This document shows, piece by piece, positions 1-11,155 of a DNA stretch of 64,000 nucleotides. The notes beneath the pieces were generated by a model. That model saw only the letters and a program-made list of their open reading frames with translations, was not told the DNA's origin and made no database searches. Every line of letters starts with the position of its first letter. Positions within the stretch are counted from its first letter, which is position 1. The translations under genes and the position numbers were made by a program. Source of the DNA: Protostelium mycophagum (taxonomy: Eukaryota; Evosea; Variosea; Protosteliida; Protosteliaceae). The stretch lies in the NCBI GenBank assembly GCA_002081555.1, contig MZNV01001852.1, positions 45,118-109,117 on the forward strand. Reading direction: 5' to 3'.

Positions 1-46
1 ACACAACAAGAGTAAACCTGTATCCACACTCGCCATGATCTGTACA

Positions 47-1595
47 AGTGAGTTGATGATGTCTTACTTGTCTTAAACTGATTAATCCCCAACAATTTCG
101 AACAAATGTTTGAGGACATTTGTTTCAAATCCTGAAAACACACAACCCTTTCACATTACACTTCTGATATGTGTAGACATCTTCGCGATCGAGATCGGTT
201 TCGCCCTTCCATTCATCTTATTTTTAGCTGGTTGGGATGGACTCGCCACAGAGCTCACATACCTCATGATCATACTCGGTCTTTTATCACAGATACCAAA
301 GAGATTCTTATGGAGGCACCGCCCTTATATGGTCAATCGGGCGGTGAAGGTGTGTCTTTATCTTTGTATTAAGACTGTCTTACTCATCATTTTTTATTTC
401 AAAAAATAGTATTTAATATTTATTTATTTTAAAATTTTAGTAAAAAAATAATTCCAAATCTTTCAAAAAAATCTAATAAAATATTTAAAATTTAAAATAT
501 GAAGATGAGGGGCAAGAATGAAGGGGCAAAGACGTCCTCCTTCCCATCACGTGCCGTGACTTGTGCCACCGTTTACGCCTTTTTCATATGCTACCTATAC
601 GTTCACCTATTTATTTCGAACCCCGCGATGGTAGACTCTAAACATTACAACCACTCGACGTCTTACTCATCATCGTACTTCATCACTTGGTGGATGCCTA
701 TTCTGGTATTTTTATTGGTTATTATCTCAAGCTGGGCACGTATCACGTTGGGAGTTCACTACCCATCAGGTTCGTTTTGAATTTTTTTGGCGGGAAAATT
801 TTTTCTCGGAAACTTGATTTTTGGCGGGAAATAATCTTTTCAAATTTAAAAAAATTCCGGAAGAATGACATCATCAGATTGCTTCTTTGGGTTTTTACAA
901 GGGTGCATCGTGTGTGTATTGGCCACCACACTTCACAACCTCCATAAGATGGGCCTCAAAGGTGCCTGTCCACAATGTTTCGAGAACGAATGCTATTCAG
1001 AGGTGTATCCAAACACATCACCCATCTATATCACATCTCTGGGACGCGTAAATTGGTACATGTTTGCAATCTGTACTTTCGCATCCATCATCCTGGTGGT
1101 CATCTCCATCATCAAACCGATCGACTTTTGGAGTAAATGCGACCGGGTATACGGGTGGGTGATTATCTTGTGCTATTTTTAGGTTATTGTAGAGGGATTC
1201 GCTCGCGCCAGTATTTTATTTCTCCAGCCAAAAATTTCTGAACCTAAAAATCCCCACAAATCTATTTTTGGAAAGTTTCCATACCGACATTCAAAATCTT
1301 TACGTATAGTCTTAGAACCTTTCTCATCATGTGCAGGATGCTTCTTCCATGCGTCACCTTCCAGATGACCGCGCTGTGCCCCAACGCATTCGTCAGAGTG
1401 GGGGATTTCGCGCTGCCGGAGCCATCACCAAGATGGTGGTCGTGGCTTCTCGGGTTCGCGATAAGCGGGCTGGCAACTGGCGCCGTCTTCAAGTTGAAGG
1501 GGCGGTACGGGGTGGTGTCATTCATGGTACTCTACGTTTTTTTGTATTTTTCAATGCTGCTATGGAGATCTTCCAAGGTCGGTGGAATAAAATGA
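47..1595 (+). CDS. PAP2-superfamily lipid/sphingolipid phosphatase-like membrane protein, 5' partial
   Basis: Predicted integral-membrane phosphatase of the PAP2 family, which removes phosphate from lipid or polyprenyl phosphates on a membrane face. Exons I can join: about 115-349, 505-769, 878-1154 and 1337-1595 (stop TGA). All three PAP2 motifs are visible: C1 as KRFLWRHRP (K-x6-RP), C2 as SSFPSRAVT in place of PSGH, and C3 as ARITLGVHYPSD (R-x5-H-x3-D). The last Asp of C3 is made only after splicing, from G at 769 and AT at 878. Hydrophobic segments lie before, between and after the motifs, as expected for a six-helix enzyme. The 5' end is unresolved: the frame is closed at 83-85, and a GTGAGT donor at 48 suggests an upstream exon at the window edge. 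Substrate cannot be told from sequence. The C2 motif lacks the usual Gly-His pair (Arg-Ala instead), which may change activity. Confidence 0.8.
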
Positions 1596-1856
1596 GTCTG
1601 AAATGTTCATTTAATCTTCGGTTGTAGTTTCCATGTGTTTGATTGAAAAAGGTATTTCTTTATGATCAACAATCGCAACAAGAAGAGTGCCATCCTTAAG
1701 AGAAGGCACCATCGCACCGGATGTTAAACCGGAGATCTTGACAACTCGGGGAAGCCGAATTATTTCGGTGGCCCAATTCATTGGGAGTTTGAAAGCCAAA
1801 CGAAGACTCAGATTATTCACAACAAAGAACAAGCAGCAAGCCACATTCACAACACG

Positions 1857-2273
1857 ATGTCATCAAAGAGAACCAGCCACCAGAAGGACTGCTCCGACAA
1901 ATACACGGGGCCCTACAACACCCACGCATCCCACATCATCTCTGCTCAGGAGAGGGATTATTTCAATCTTCCCAACAAAAACGATGGACCTGCCAACTAC
2001 CGCAACAACAACGCGATGACGAATCAATCGATTCATACCACCATCGACAACAGCCTTCTCAAACAGTCTCCGAACCATTCCTTCGAGGGCGGGTCCATGA
2101 CCAGCCAGTCTGGACACTACATACCCCAAGCGGAGGTGACCAGGAGAGTAGAAGCCAAGATCGACGCGGCCAAGGAGACCGGTGATATTCACAACGAGAG
2201 ATACAGAGGATTCCTCCACAAGGCGGCAGAGGCAAATAATGTTGACCTTCGCAAATTCAACGGGTACAAATAA
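1857..2273 (+). CDS. Small hydrophilic protein of unknown function (138 aa)
   Basis: Uninterrupted reading frame from ATG 1857 to a TAA at 2271-2273, 138 codons, one of few intronless frames here. I do not recognise the family. It is very polar, rich in Asn, His, Lys and Ser, without hydrophobic segments; the last 50 residues are Arg/Lys/Glu/Ala-rich and probably helical (EVTRRVEAKIDAAKETGD), ending in FNGYK. It lies downstream of the PAP2 gene on the same strand, with about 260 nt between them. A longer minus-strand frame overlaps it (1863-2219) but has poorer composition and no similarity I recognise. It could be an expressed short protein or the last exon of a longer gene. Confidence 0.45.
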   Translation: MSSKRTSHQKDCSDKYTGPYNTHASHIISAQERDYFNLPNKNDGPANYRNNNAMTNQSIHTTIDNSLLKQSPNHSFEGGSMTSQSGHYIPQAEVTRRVEAKIDAAKETGDIHNERYRGFLHKAAEANNVDLRKFNGYK

Positions 2274-2376
2274 AAATATGGATTTGGCGAAAAAATGTTC
2301 ATAAATTTGAAATGTCCATCTACAACGAGAAGCTGATCACTTTTTTGAGTCTGGTTTTAATCAAAAATGTAAGTTA

Positions 2377-2504
2377 ACGTGTCTCACCAATATTATTATC
2401 AACATTTTTTCAATAAATATTAAAAGCTAGAAAAGAAACGTGTCTCACCACTATTCCAGTTAATATCAACATCTTTTCCATAAATATTAAAAGCTAGACA
2501 AGAA
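2377..2504 (+). repeat. Two tandem diverged copies of a roughly 60-68 bp unit
   Basis: The unit starts with ACGTGTCTCACCA and ends with ATAAATATTAAAAGCTAGA. Copy 1 is about 2377-2436 and copy 2 about 2437-2504, with small indels between. The whole of 2274-2575 has no gene; it holds the 3' flanks of the small protein and the convergent transporter. A related start, ACGTGTGTCACC, occurs near 5658. Confidence 0.75.
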
Positions 2505-2575
2505 TCATGCACGGCCTGAACTCTAATTGAAGATACATTTCCGTTTATTTATAAGTTTTTCGTTTGCGTGTGTTT

Positions 2576-4648
2576 TTACTTGGCCTTTGGCAGTTTTTTG
2601 CTGTCTTTTTTGCTTCCCTTCTCTTCATCCTTCACCATCTTCTCATTCTCTTTGTCATTCAGTGATGACTTCCAGCCGGCACTCAGCCAAGGTTTTGTAT
2701 CCGAGTGGTACAACTCATCGATCTCTTCAAGCGATAGGCCCTTTGTCTCCATTGCGAAAAAGAAGATGACCAACGCACCCATCAAACAACAAGCGGCGAA
2801 GACGTAGCCGTACTGTCCTCTTTAGTATGTAAAGTAAAAAGTAAAAGACTCACTCTGTAGTCGATGGCTTCTACAATAAAACCCGTGAAGAAGGAGATTA
2901 AGAAGTTCCAGAAATAATTGGCGGCAGTTGCTAAGGCGGCGCATTTCGCTCTGACACGGAGTGGGAAGGATTCTCCGACGATGACATAAGCAGCGGGGGC
3001 CCATGTCATCGCAAAGGCGGCGATGAACAGACATGCGAAGACGATGAGCACGATGCCTGTCATGGTGTCAGATGGAGGCGCAGCCGTTTGGTACCAACCT
3101 GATGTTCTCTCTTGCGTCGGATCTGGTGCGTTAGCGATCTTAAAGTGACCGACTGAGGCGAAAACCATGAAGCACATAAACATCCACAGCGCTCCGATAA
3201 TGAGTGGCCATCTACAACGATTTAGCACATTCTACAACGGTGTAGAGGTTACCTTCTGCCAAATCTCTCGAGGACGTAGAGTCCACCGAAGGTTGTGCCA
3301 AAGTTAACCGCGCCGAGAATGATTTGAGCGATAAAGTTCTCTGCGATGTTGACTTCGGTGAAGATTGATGTTCCGAAATCTACAACGAGTCAGTATTGTG
3401 AGATCACGTGATTACGTACAGAAGAAAAAGTTGGCGCCGAGAAGTTGTTGAAACGACATGACGGCGATACCCAAGAAGGTTCTATATCTGACATCTTTAT
3501 TCAATACGTCGCGCCATCTGCTTGGTCCTCCTGTAAGAGTCAGTACTGTAGAAGGCGGTTGTAGATGTTGAAGATCACCTTCGGTCTCTTTCTTGACGGC
3601 ATCTTGGACATCCATGAAATCATTAAGCACATTGGGATGATTTACATCACACCCTCTGATCTTTGCCAATACCTAACATGAGTGAACACATGTCATCATC
3701 TGGAGCATGAGAGTATCACCTTGCGGCATCCTTCATCATCTTGTAATTTATGGAGTCTCTGGGGTGACTCGGGCAGAAACATCATTCCTACGGCCAAGAG
3801 AATTCCTGGAAAGTTCAGTCGATCTCGTTGTAGATGGTCGAAACCCACCATATGTGAAGTTGATCGCGATGGGAACGCGCCATGAAGCCTGATTACCCCA
3901 CATCTGAGTTCCGTAATTGATCAAGTAGCCCACCAGAATACCTATATACGTCAACATCACCTCTACAACGAGACAACTCACCAAGGGTCACAAACAACTG
4001 GTAGGTGGAGACGATGGTACCACGAATGGATGGTGGGGCTAATTCGGATTGATACGATGGAGCTACAACACTCAGTGCTCCAATAGAAAGTCCCGTGATT
4101 ATACGCGCTATCATAACGTGAACCTGTTCGGAATCAGAAAGACGGTTTTGGCGGGAAAACACCCACCCAAGTGTTAACTGCGGTCAGTTGAAGGGTGAGC
4201 CCGAGGAAGTACACGAGACACCAGCCCATGATACTCTTTCTTCGTCCAAATCTCTCAGCCGGATAAGCTGAGAGCAGACATCCGCAGAATGTCCCGACAT
4301 TTACCATTCCTGAGTTTCGATCAGAATGATCTTGATCTTGGTATGAGGACTCACCAACAACCAGTCCTTGTCTAGGTGGGTCAAAGTAGTAACCCCCCTT
4401 TGGATTTTCAACTCTACTTGAATTAGAGGAATTTCGTCGAAATCTCAAACCTACCCAAACCTCTCTTGGTAATCTCGCATGTTTAGAAGGCCAGATATCG
4501 TACCAGTGTCTGCTCCAAACATCCAGCCAGCCATAGAGACAAAGATCAGGGGGATGACGATGCCCATGTTAAACTGACTCTCCTCTTTATCTTCTGTACC
4601 CTTCGTGTCGACCTTCATCTCTGTAGAATCTTCTGCTGCTTTGACCAT
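2576..4648 (-). CDS. MFS sugar (hexose) transporter, fungal HXT/RGT2-like
   Basis: Plasma-membrane sugar porter of the major facilitator superfamily. Start is ATG at 4648 ([13 protein letters not shown]), stop TAA at 2576-2578; at least seven exons. Family marks in order: [13 protein letters not shown] in TM1, [11 protein letters not shown] in loop 2-3, [18 protein letters not shown] (sugar transport signature 2), [15 protein letters not shown] joined by splicing to [21 protein letters not shown] after TM6, [12 protein letters not shown], and [14 protein letters not shown] at the end of TM12. The hydrophilic tail is Lys/Glu-rich. Spliced junctions restore family motifs, for example TAT-TTC-GGA across the intron ending at 3379, where the acceptor is CGTTGTAG. 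Closest family by memory is fungal hexose transporters and glucose sensors; transport versus sensing cannot be decided. The gene points toward the small unknown gene and is alone on its strand. Confidence 0.9.
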
Positions 4649-6417
4649 CTTGTGATGTTTATAATGATTGTCGAGTCTTGATTTGTATTTGTAGTTGTTA
4701 AAAGTCAATCTTAGGGGGGCAGTGCCGTTCGTTGACTTTGTGGACGAAGATCCGGAAACCTGATGAAATTCCGGACCTTCGGCTTTACGCGTAATCTTGT
4801 ACCGTATTTCATGACGTTTCTAAACCAGACACGGAACTAAAATTCATCTCGATCGGATCCGGAGGTTTCGGAAAATCCGGAACGGAAATCGGAAAATTGG
4901 GATCAGTTCCGGACCCTGTCACTCGCGGATTTTATTGAAATGGTTTGGATAAGAGATCTTTTGATCGATTCAAGATAATGATCAAATTAATCAATCAACC
5001 ACATAAAGAGGTAATTCACGTTTATCGAACGATCCCACGGTCTTTGAGATCAAGTGATGCATCGCAACTGAAGGAAAGTCCAATACTCACCTTTCGGGTA
5101 TTGTTGTTATGATTGAACGCAATGATTGATGTGAGAGTTGATCCTTTCCAGATTGAGTTGATGGTGATTGGACACTGATAGTTCCTCAAGGTTGATTTGT
5201 ACATGCAGACAATCCATTTCGCATCCCGCCCACCCAACTATTTTCCCCATAAGAAGTTGATCAGCTCTATTCCAGTCTGCCAGTAAGAGATTACGTTGAT
5301 CTGATGTCATCTAAAAGATCGGAAATGATCTGGAATGGGTTGTGCTCCGATGAGATCGCAGATTTCAGAGATAGAATCAATCAGCGATAGACCAGCAAAA
5401 TTCTGAAATGATCCTTTTATCATGCAAGACAGACCCCAAATTCATTGCTGTGCACCACTACATCTACACCACAAATATAAAATGTTATTCTTGAATTTGA
5501 TTTCAGAAATTTTCAAGTTGTGATGAACACTTATAAAAAATAAAATATGTGTTTTCTTCAGTTGATATGTACACTGTACATTGTACAGTTATGGATTTGT
5601 GGTATTGATATTGTAGAGGTTGGTTTCCTCGAAGAATGTTGAAGTTCTTGATAATTAACGTGTGTCACCGCGAACTTGTGCTTAAATAATCTTTTTATTG
5701 TCAACTTGTTGAAGTTGCAGTTGGTGCTTACTGCTCATCAGTAATTTCCCCCCTTTAAGTGTTTTTGTCACAAATTTTGCATTCGGCTGATGAATTGAGG
5801 ATCAGTTTTGAAAATGATACAACTAACTTGTGATCATAATGATTCATCCTTTGTCCTGATTTCTGCTGAAGAAAGCCTCCCCAATGGTATTCTTCAGTAA
5901 CAAAATTCATGGTGGCAAGGAATTCTAACGTCGGTTCCTTCAAATGGTGGACATGTCAGAGGGCTTTTTGAGACGATCGAGACTTTAAAGATACAATCCG
6001 GCAAAGTCACGCTTGAACTCTCATAATATCGTCGCAGTATTCAAAATGATCACATCAAAGAAGGTCCAAATATCCACTTTTCAAAAGAGATAAAAGATGT
6101 CCATGTCTGAGCTCAATGATACCTTTTCAATGGAAGAAGTTCTGCGATTTCCAGGAAATTGTTTTGCACAAGGACCATTTTTTCGAGTCCAACACTTTCA
6201 AAGATGGAAGGGTTCCACAAAGAGGTGAACTTTTGATGATGATCAGCGGCTCATCGTAACAGGCAGAGGGGATCAAGGCGGAATACAAACAGTGGATTTC
6301 AGGAATAAAGCAGCTCGAACATCGGGCTGTTGTTCTCCCACCACGACGAGAAGAATGTCTCAATATATCAAGGTGAGCATCAAGTGGGTCTGACCATTGA
6401 TTGTGAGTAGACATTAC
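4649..6417. other. Long stretch without an assignable gene
   Basis: About 1.8 kb between the transporter start and the GHKL-ATPase gene. Several open stretches exist on the minus strand (5022-5310, 5755-5943, 6127-6414), some with plausible donors such as AAAGGTGAGT near 5090, but I could not join them into a family. On the plus strand 6240-6370 can be read as a fragment with GRGDQGGIQTVDFRNKAA, which might be an upstream exon of the ATPase gene. 4740-4930 is rich in CGGAA/TTCCGG words, perhaps ETS-like or simply repetitive. Upstream regulatory sequence of the transporter should lie just above 4648. Confidence 0.5.
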
Positions 6418-9400
6418 ATGAGGTCATCCCAGAGTTTCTTCGACCAGCGAGAGTTTGTGCAAAACTTTCTGGATCAATGCCGCAAATTGAACGGCCGAGA
6501 GGATGGCCAGCTATTTCATAGAACACGACAATATGGTGACAATAAGATCAGTTTTTGGGGCCTAAAATCACGAGAAGGAGTGAGATATCTACTTCTTCTT
6601 GTATTTTTGAATTGACCAGTGACAGCTGGGACTTGGTACAATCACTGAATACATTGCTTGTGGTCATCCCATCTTCACAGAGCTGCGCAATTTCGCGACA
6701 GTCATAGACCCAAGGTGCCTGGTCCTAGGTCACAGTGAGAAAGACGAATCTGATTCTGGACATTTTGGCGAGGGGATGAAAGTATCTATAAATAGACACA
6801 CAGATGCACACAGTGAGGTGATTCTGGTGATCATGCGATGTTATTGTGACAGATGTTAGGTGGTGTACCAGACAGGAGGGGCTATATGGAGCTTCGGACA
6901 TGTCAATAACGTGTTACACGTCTATTATTCTCCATGCAATATGACAGGCGAGACCATTGTCACTCTGAAGGTGCGTATTTTGTTCACCCAAAAACAATCA
7001 TAAAGCATGTACAGGGGACTGCGACACAAACACAATTCTACCCTCCGATCAGTTGCAGTCAATTTTTATCTTTGAGTTGTTCCTACAGAACAGCGGCACT
7101 ACCGAAAGTTTCCAAATACATAGAATTCTTACTCCCCGAGAGGCTTCCCGATATCCCCGATGTTAGTATCTAGCATTGTTGTCATCCAAATTTCTTACTG
7201 GAAAAGGTTGCGGGGTCAATTTTTGTGTCTGGAATAAGGGTTTCAGACACAGATTACACGAGAGGAAGACCTGGGCTTGGATTTGGCTTGAACATCACCG
7301 CCGGTCCAAGCATATACCAATCTATAGGTCTGTCAAGAGACAGAAACAATCTACAATTGGAGGCTGTAATATCCATGCTGCCTGAAGCGATCGTGAATTT
7401 AAAAGAAGAGGATCAGTACGCGATGTGCATGTGGGTCATGGCATGATGTTGACATAAATGACGTCTTCAGGAGGATTTTGAATCTAATTGAAGAACAATC
7501 CCAAGGCCAGAAGCTGAAGCTTGTTCATGGAATGCGGCATCACAGGGCAGGATTCAGAAGTCTTCTCTGCAGGTACGTACGTATTTTCATCATTCTACAA
7601 TGACGTAAATGAAGGACAATCCATGCTTCTTGTCATGGGAAGGTGATCTTGCACACGGTCGACCAAGAAGAAATATACAAGCAGGCGCAATACTTGCAAG
7701 GCATCACGAGACAGATCAGCAAGGACCTCGACCAGTGAGTATAAATGATAATTTTTTGGTGCTGAGAGATCTTAGATATCTACAAGGATGTAGAGACCGT
7801 TTCTCCATAGATCAATTGTGGCTGCAGAAAGAGAAGGATGTGCTAAGGTAAGACTCTTGTCAAGGCATCAATAACCTCTATCAGCCTTCCAGAATACAAA
7901 CCAGATACTGAAGAGAAGAGGATAAGGGCCGAAAATCTCATCAAGAAGTGCTTTGAGATCTACTCAGAGGGAGCACCAGTGGTCCTGAAAGAATTCATCC
8001 GAGGCAATAACGTCCTTGTCATTGACATAGCAGGAGGTGACAATCTTTAAGAGCCAACATCATTCTTATGGACATCAACAGGAGAAAGAAGGAAGGGGGG
8101 CCGGCCGACACAATGGGTCATCGACAGTACTTATCTTGATGTCGACAAGATGGTGAGTTGGTGTTGCGTCGTCGTCTCACACAGAATTTTTATAAGTATG
8201 CCGAAAGACTGAATCTGTACAGCATGAATGGATGCTGTGGTCTGTATCTGCAGTCACTGCATACTACAGACACACTCCTCTCAAGCGCATAGAGGTGTAT
8301 GTTCTGTCCCATGCAAATGACTCTCTCAAAGCACCACTGTCAAAAAGGAAGAAAGGTGAGTCTTTGCATCATATGGTAGAGCATTGGTGTACACTGATTG
8401 ATGTTGTTTTAGCAAATTGCGGAGTTTGATATGAAGAATCTTTACAATGCCAACTTTGGAACTCCAAAGGACTTTCCAACCAAGACACACACTATGGCTA
8501 CTGAAATCTATGCTGAGTTCTTTAGCCGCTGGTTGATCAACACAAATTCAGCCATCGCGAAAAACTTCCGACTTGTATGCGTCATCCTTGTCTCTGCGTT
8601 CACTCCTTCATATATAGAGCTTTTGACAAGATATTGAGGATGTCTTATGGGGTAGATTCTAATGAAAACTACCTGAGGATGATGTTGAAGGAAGAGAAAG
8701 GGGATTACAGACAAGCTCCACTCCCACTAAATCCTTCCGCTCAACAAATCCACACAAACCTGCCAAGCAATGGAGACAAATCTGCCAGACCTACAACAAT
8801 GCAGCAGAGTGAATGTGAGAGCTTTCTTTTTTTCAATATTGACACACGTAGATCATGTGAGAATGCAAACCGAACAAGCGTTGATGGAGAGTATCAATGT
8901 GAGAATATCAGATGAACTTTGTAGAGAATGACCGTCTACAGAGAGCCAACACCCAACAGACGCTCAATATTGGTGGGCAAGTCATTGAGAGGATTACAAA
9001 GACGCAATGTGCGAGCATCCCTCAGAACAACTTGAAGTTACTTCGGGGAGTGTGGGTCGATCACCATGATCCCACTCATATCAATTCATTCAATGATGTG
9101 AGTAGCAATGTTCAACATCTGATTAGTGCCTGATCTCTGCAGATCAAGGAAAACGATATCCACACTTTCTTCAACATCATCAACATGCTCACTTCACTAT
9201 ACAATTATCCACCAAGTCTGGTCCAGATTTTCTATGGATCAGAGGACCTGATCGGTTTCAACCGTCAAAAAACGTGAGGATGCAATCACATCACTAGAAC
9301 TCACTCTCTCAGGCTTTATTTCAATCTCAGAGAGTTTTTGAAGAAGCAACATACTGGGAAGAAGGCAGCATGTTATTGGATCGTCATTTACGCTCACGAA

Positions 9401-9514
9401 CTGGCACATAACGAATGTCCTGACCATGACAAGACACACGAATGGGCCATGGAGTGCTATCTTCAAAATAAGATCTTTGACCTCGTGGAATATTACAGGA
9501 TAAACGCACATTGA
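6418..9514 (+). CDS. GHKL (Bergerat-fold) ATPase with C-terminal HExxH zincin-like domain
   Basis: Large multi-exon gene. The N-terminal part carries GHKL ATPase motifs: an N-box REFVQNFLDQC (E-x3-N-x2-D) near 6447-6476 and a glycine lid GHFGEGMK at 6758-6781, preceded by LVLGHSEKDESDS, the arrangement seen in sacsin/MORC-like and related histidine-kinase-like ATPases. The middle (7.2-8.9 kb) consists of short exons of unrecognised sequence, including KDFPTKTHTMATEIYAEFFS. The last exon, ending TGA 9512-9514, contains YAHELAHNECPDHDKTHE: HELAH is an HExxH zinc site at 9395-9409, followed by two more His within about 10 residues. A fused ATPase plus metallopeptidase-like domain is inferred; the halves could be two genes, though no promoter-sized gap separates them. 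The ATG at 6418 is a guess, since an upstream exon is possible. I have no functional assignment beyond these domains. Confidence 0.6.
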
Positions 9515-9662
9515 GATTCTACGAAATGCACCATTTTCCATGACAGTTTTTGCCTTCTGAATACGATCCAATGAATATTGATTCACCTCACCTTGTCCTC
9601 TTGAGCGTTAATCCCCAACAAATTGGATCTGCCTTTGCACAACATTCCATTCGATCGAAGGG

Positions 9663-11072
9663 TCATTTTTTATCAAATTGAAACACAACCGGCGCGTGAG
9701 CATCATACATTGGGCCATTGTCATTCGATTCATCTGGCATAGACAGGCATTCTCGCACAATCTAAATACATTACGATCGAAAATCTTCCTCCAATCACCT
9801 CTCCCATCTTGCTCAGGCCAAGTGGCAATGGTTCCGTCAGAAAAAAAGGGTGGACCATGGCTTGTTCTGCAGAAATCCGCTTCGCTGGGTCAAGTTGTAG
9901 AAGCTGTGTGAGAAGGTCCAACGCTATATCGGGCATATCGGGGAGTAACTTATCCCAGGGAATGGTTTCAATTTTGTGAAAATTAATCTTGTGATAATCT
10001 GGCAGCTCAGAAACACCCTACATACCATCAGCGATAATGCGAAAAAGCTGTTAAAAGTGTAATATCGAAATTGTAGATGTGGGCCTTCCACAGCAAGAGA
10101 TTGTCACAATCAGACGTCAAAGACTTACTGGCCAATTTTCCTCTGTTGGGGTTCCGAGCACCTGCAAAAATCATTCCATGATTTTATATTGTTAAAAAGA
10201 CCTGAATGATCCTCTGCAGTTGGTCGATATCGCTTTCTCCTCTGAACAATGGAGAATTGGTAAACATTTCTGCAAAAATACAACCCACTGACCACATGTC
10301 GGTGGAAAAATTGTATCTGTGTGCCCCGTACAATAACTCAGGACCTTTTCAATGTCAAAACTGTCAAATATGTGATCGCACTGACTCTTGTACCATCTTG
10401 TGACGACTTGCGGGGTATAGTCCCCGTTGTAGATGGCCGGGTTATGTATCCTCGCCAAACCAAAATCAGCTATTTTTAGCATCCCCGATTCATGAACAAG
10501 AAGATTAGCAGGTTTCAAATCCTGAAGACGTGAACAACTGGTCACAATCATCTGGAAATGCACACTCTGTGTATGATGTGATTTGCATGACAATATGATA
10601 AACCGCGCAGTAACATCATCATCCAGCTTTTGATCTCATCCTCTCGCCACCTCTTTTTGAACATTCTGCTTCTCAGAACTCGGCTGAGATCTGTGTGCAT
10701 GAATTCAAAAGCTAAAATGAGGCTGGGGCCTCCGACTGTTTCGTGTCATCTCCTAATCAGTCATGTTTACCATTTATCTACCTCCTGGAGTAACACTCAG
10801 AAGACGTATCACGTTAGGATGTGATCCCAAAGCCTTCTTTGATCAGCTTGAAATCATCTGGAAATACAAACTTGAAGGGATTTAATCTCTCGCAGAACGA
10901 CTAATGGAAGAGCTTCGCCTCGACTTCTTCCATCTAAAGCCCTGAATTCGTCTATGTGATGTCTCAACTTGACCTTCTTTAATGCCACCAGTTCTCCAGT
11001 GATTGTGTCTCTTGCTTTCACTACATAACCGAAAGCACCTTCTCCCAACTTCTGTAGCTCTTGATAACCCAT
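9663..11072 (-). CDS. CDK20: Cyclin-dependent kinase, CDK20/CCRK-like (CDK7-related)
   Basis: Ser/Thr kinase of the CDK family. Start [18 protein letters not shown] (ATG at 11072) gives the glycine loop; VALKKVKL holds the ATP-binding Lys; [14 protein letters not shown] lies near the hinge; CHANHIIHR and DLKPANLLV flank an intron that splits the catalytic loop; IADFGLARI is the DFG segment; VTRWYKSPELL is the activation-segment end. The C-lobe has [19 protein letters not shown] then [10 protein letters not shown], which matches CDK20 better than CDK7. There is a small insertion ([11 protein letters not shown]) before the alphaC helix, and the usual PSTAIRE-type element is not evident. The last coding exon most likely ends at TGA 9663-9665 after a short intron near 9770-9810; without it the stop is at 9730. 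In animals and algae CDK20 controls ciliary length, which fits the IFT54 gene in this window. Confidence 0.75.
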
Positions 11073-11155
11073 AGATCGCCTTCCATGTTCCTCGAGGACT
11101 GTCCACTACAACGAGAGTTAACCTCAGACAGGATCAGATTTCAGGGATCATTGAC
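11073..11155. promoter_or_regulatory. Short bidirectional promoter between CDK20-like and UBA2
   Basis: The two start codons face away from each other and are 83 nt apart, so this stretch must contain both 5' leaders and core promoter elements. It holds one CTACAACG word at 11106-11113. No TATA box is evident. Promoter function is inferred from layout only. Confidence 0.5.

Noticed and set aside
7000-8900. Reading this gene as an Argonaute/PIWI protein
   Set aside because: First thought on seeing the phrase TQWVIDSTYLDVDKM, but no PAZ or PIWI catalytic motif appears; the GHKL N-box and glycine lid fit better.
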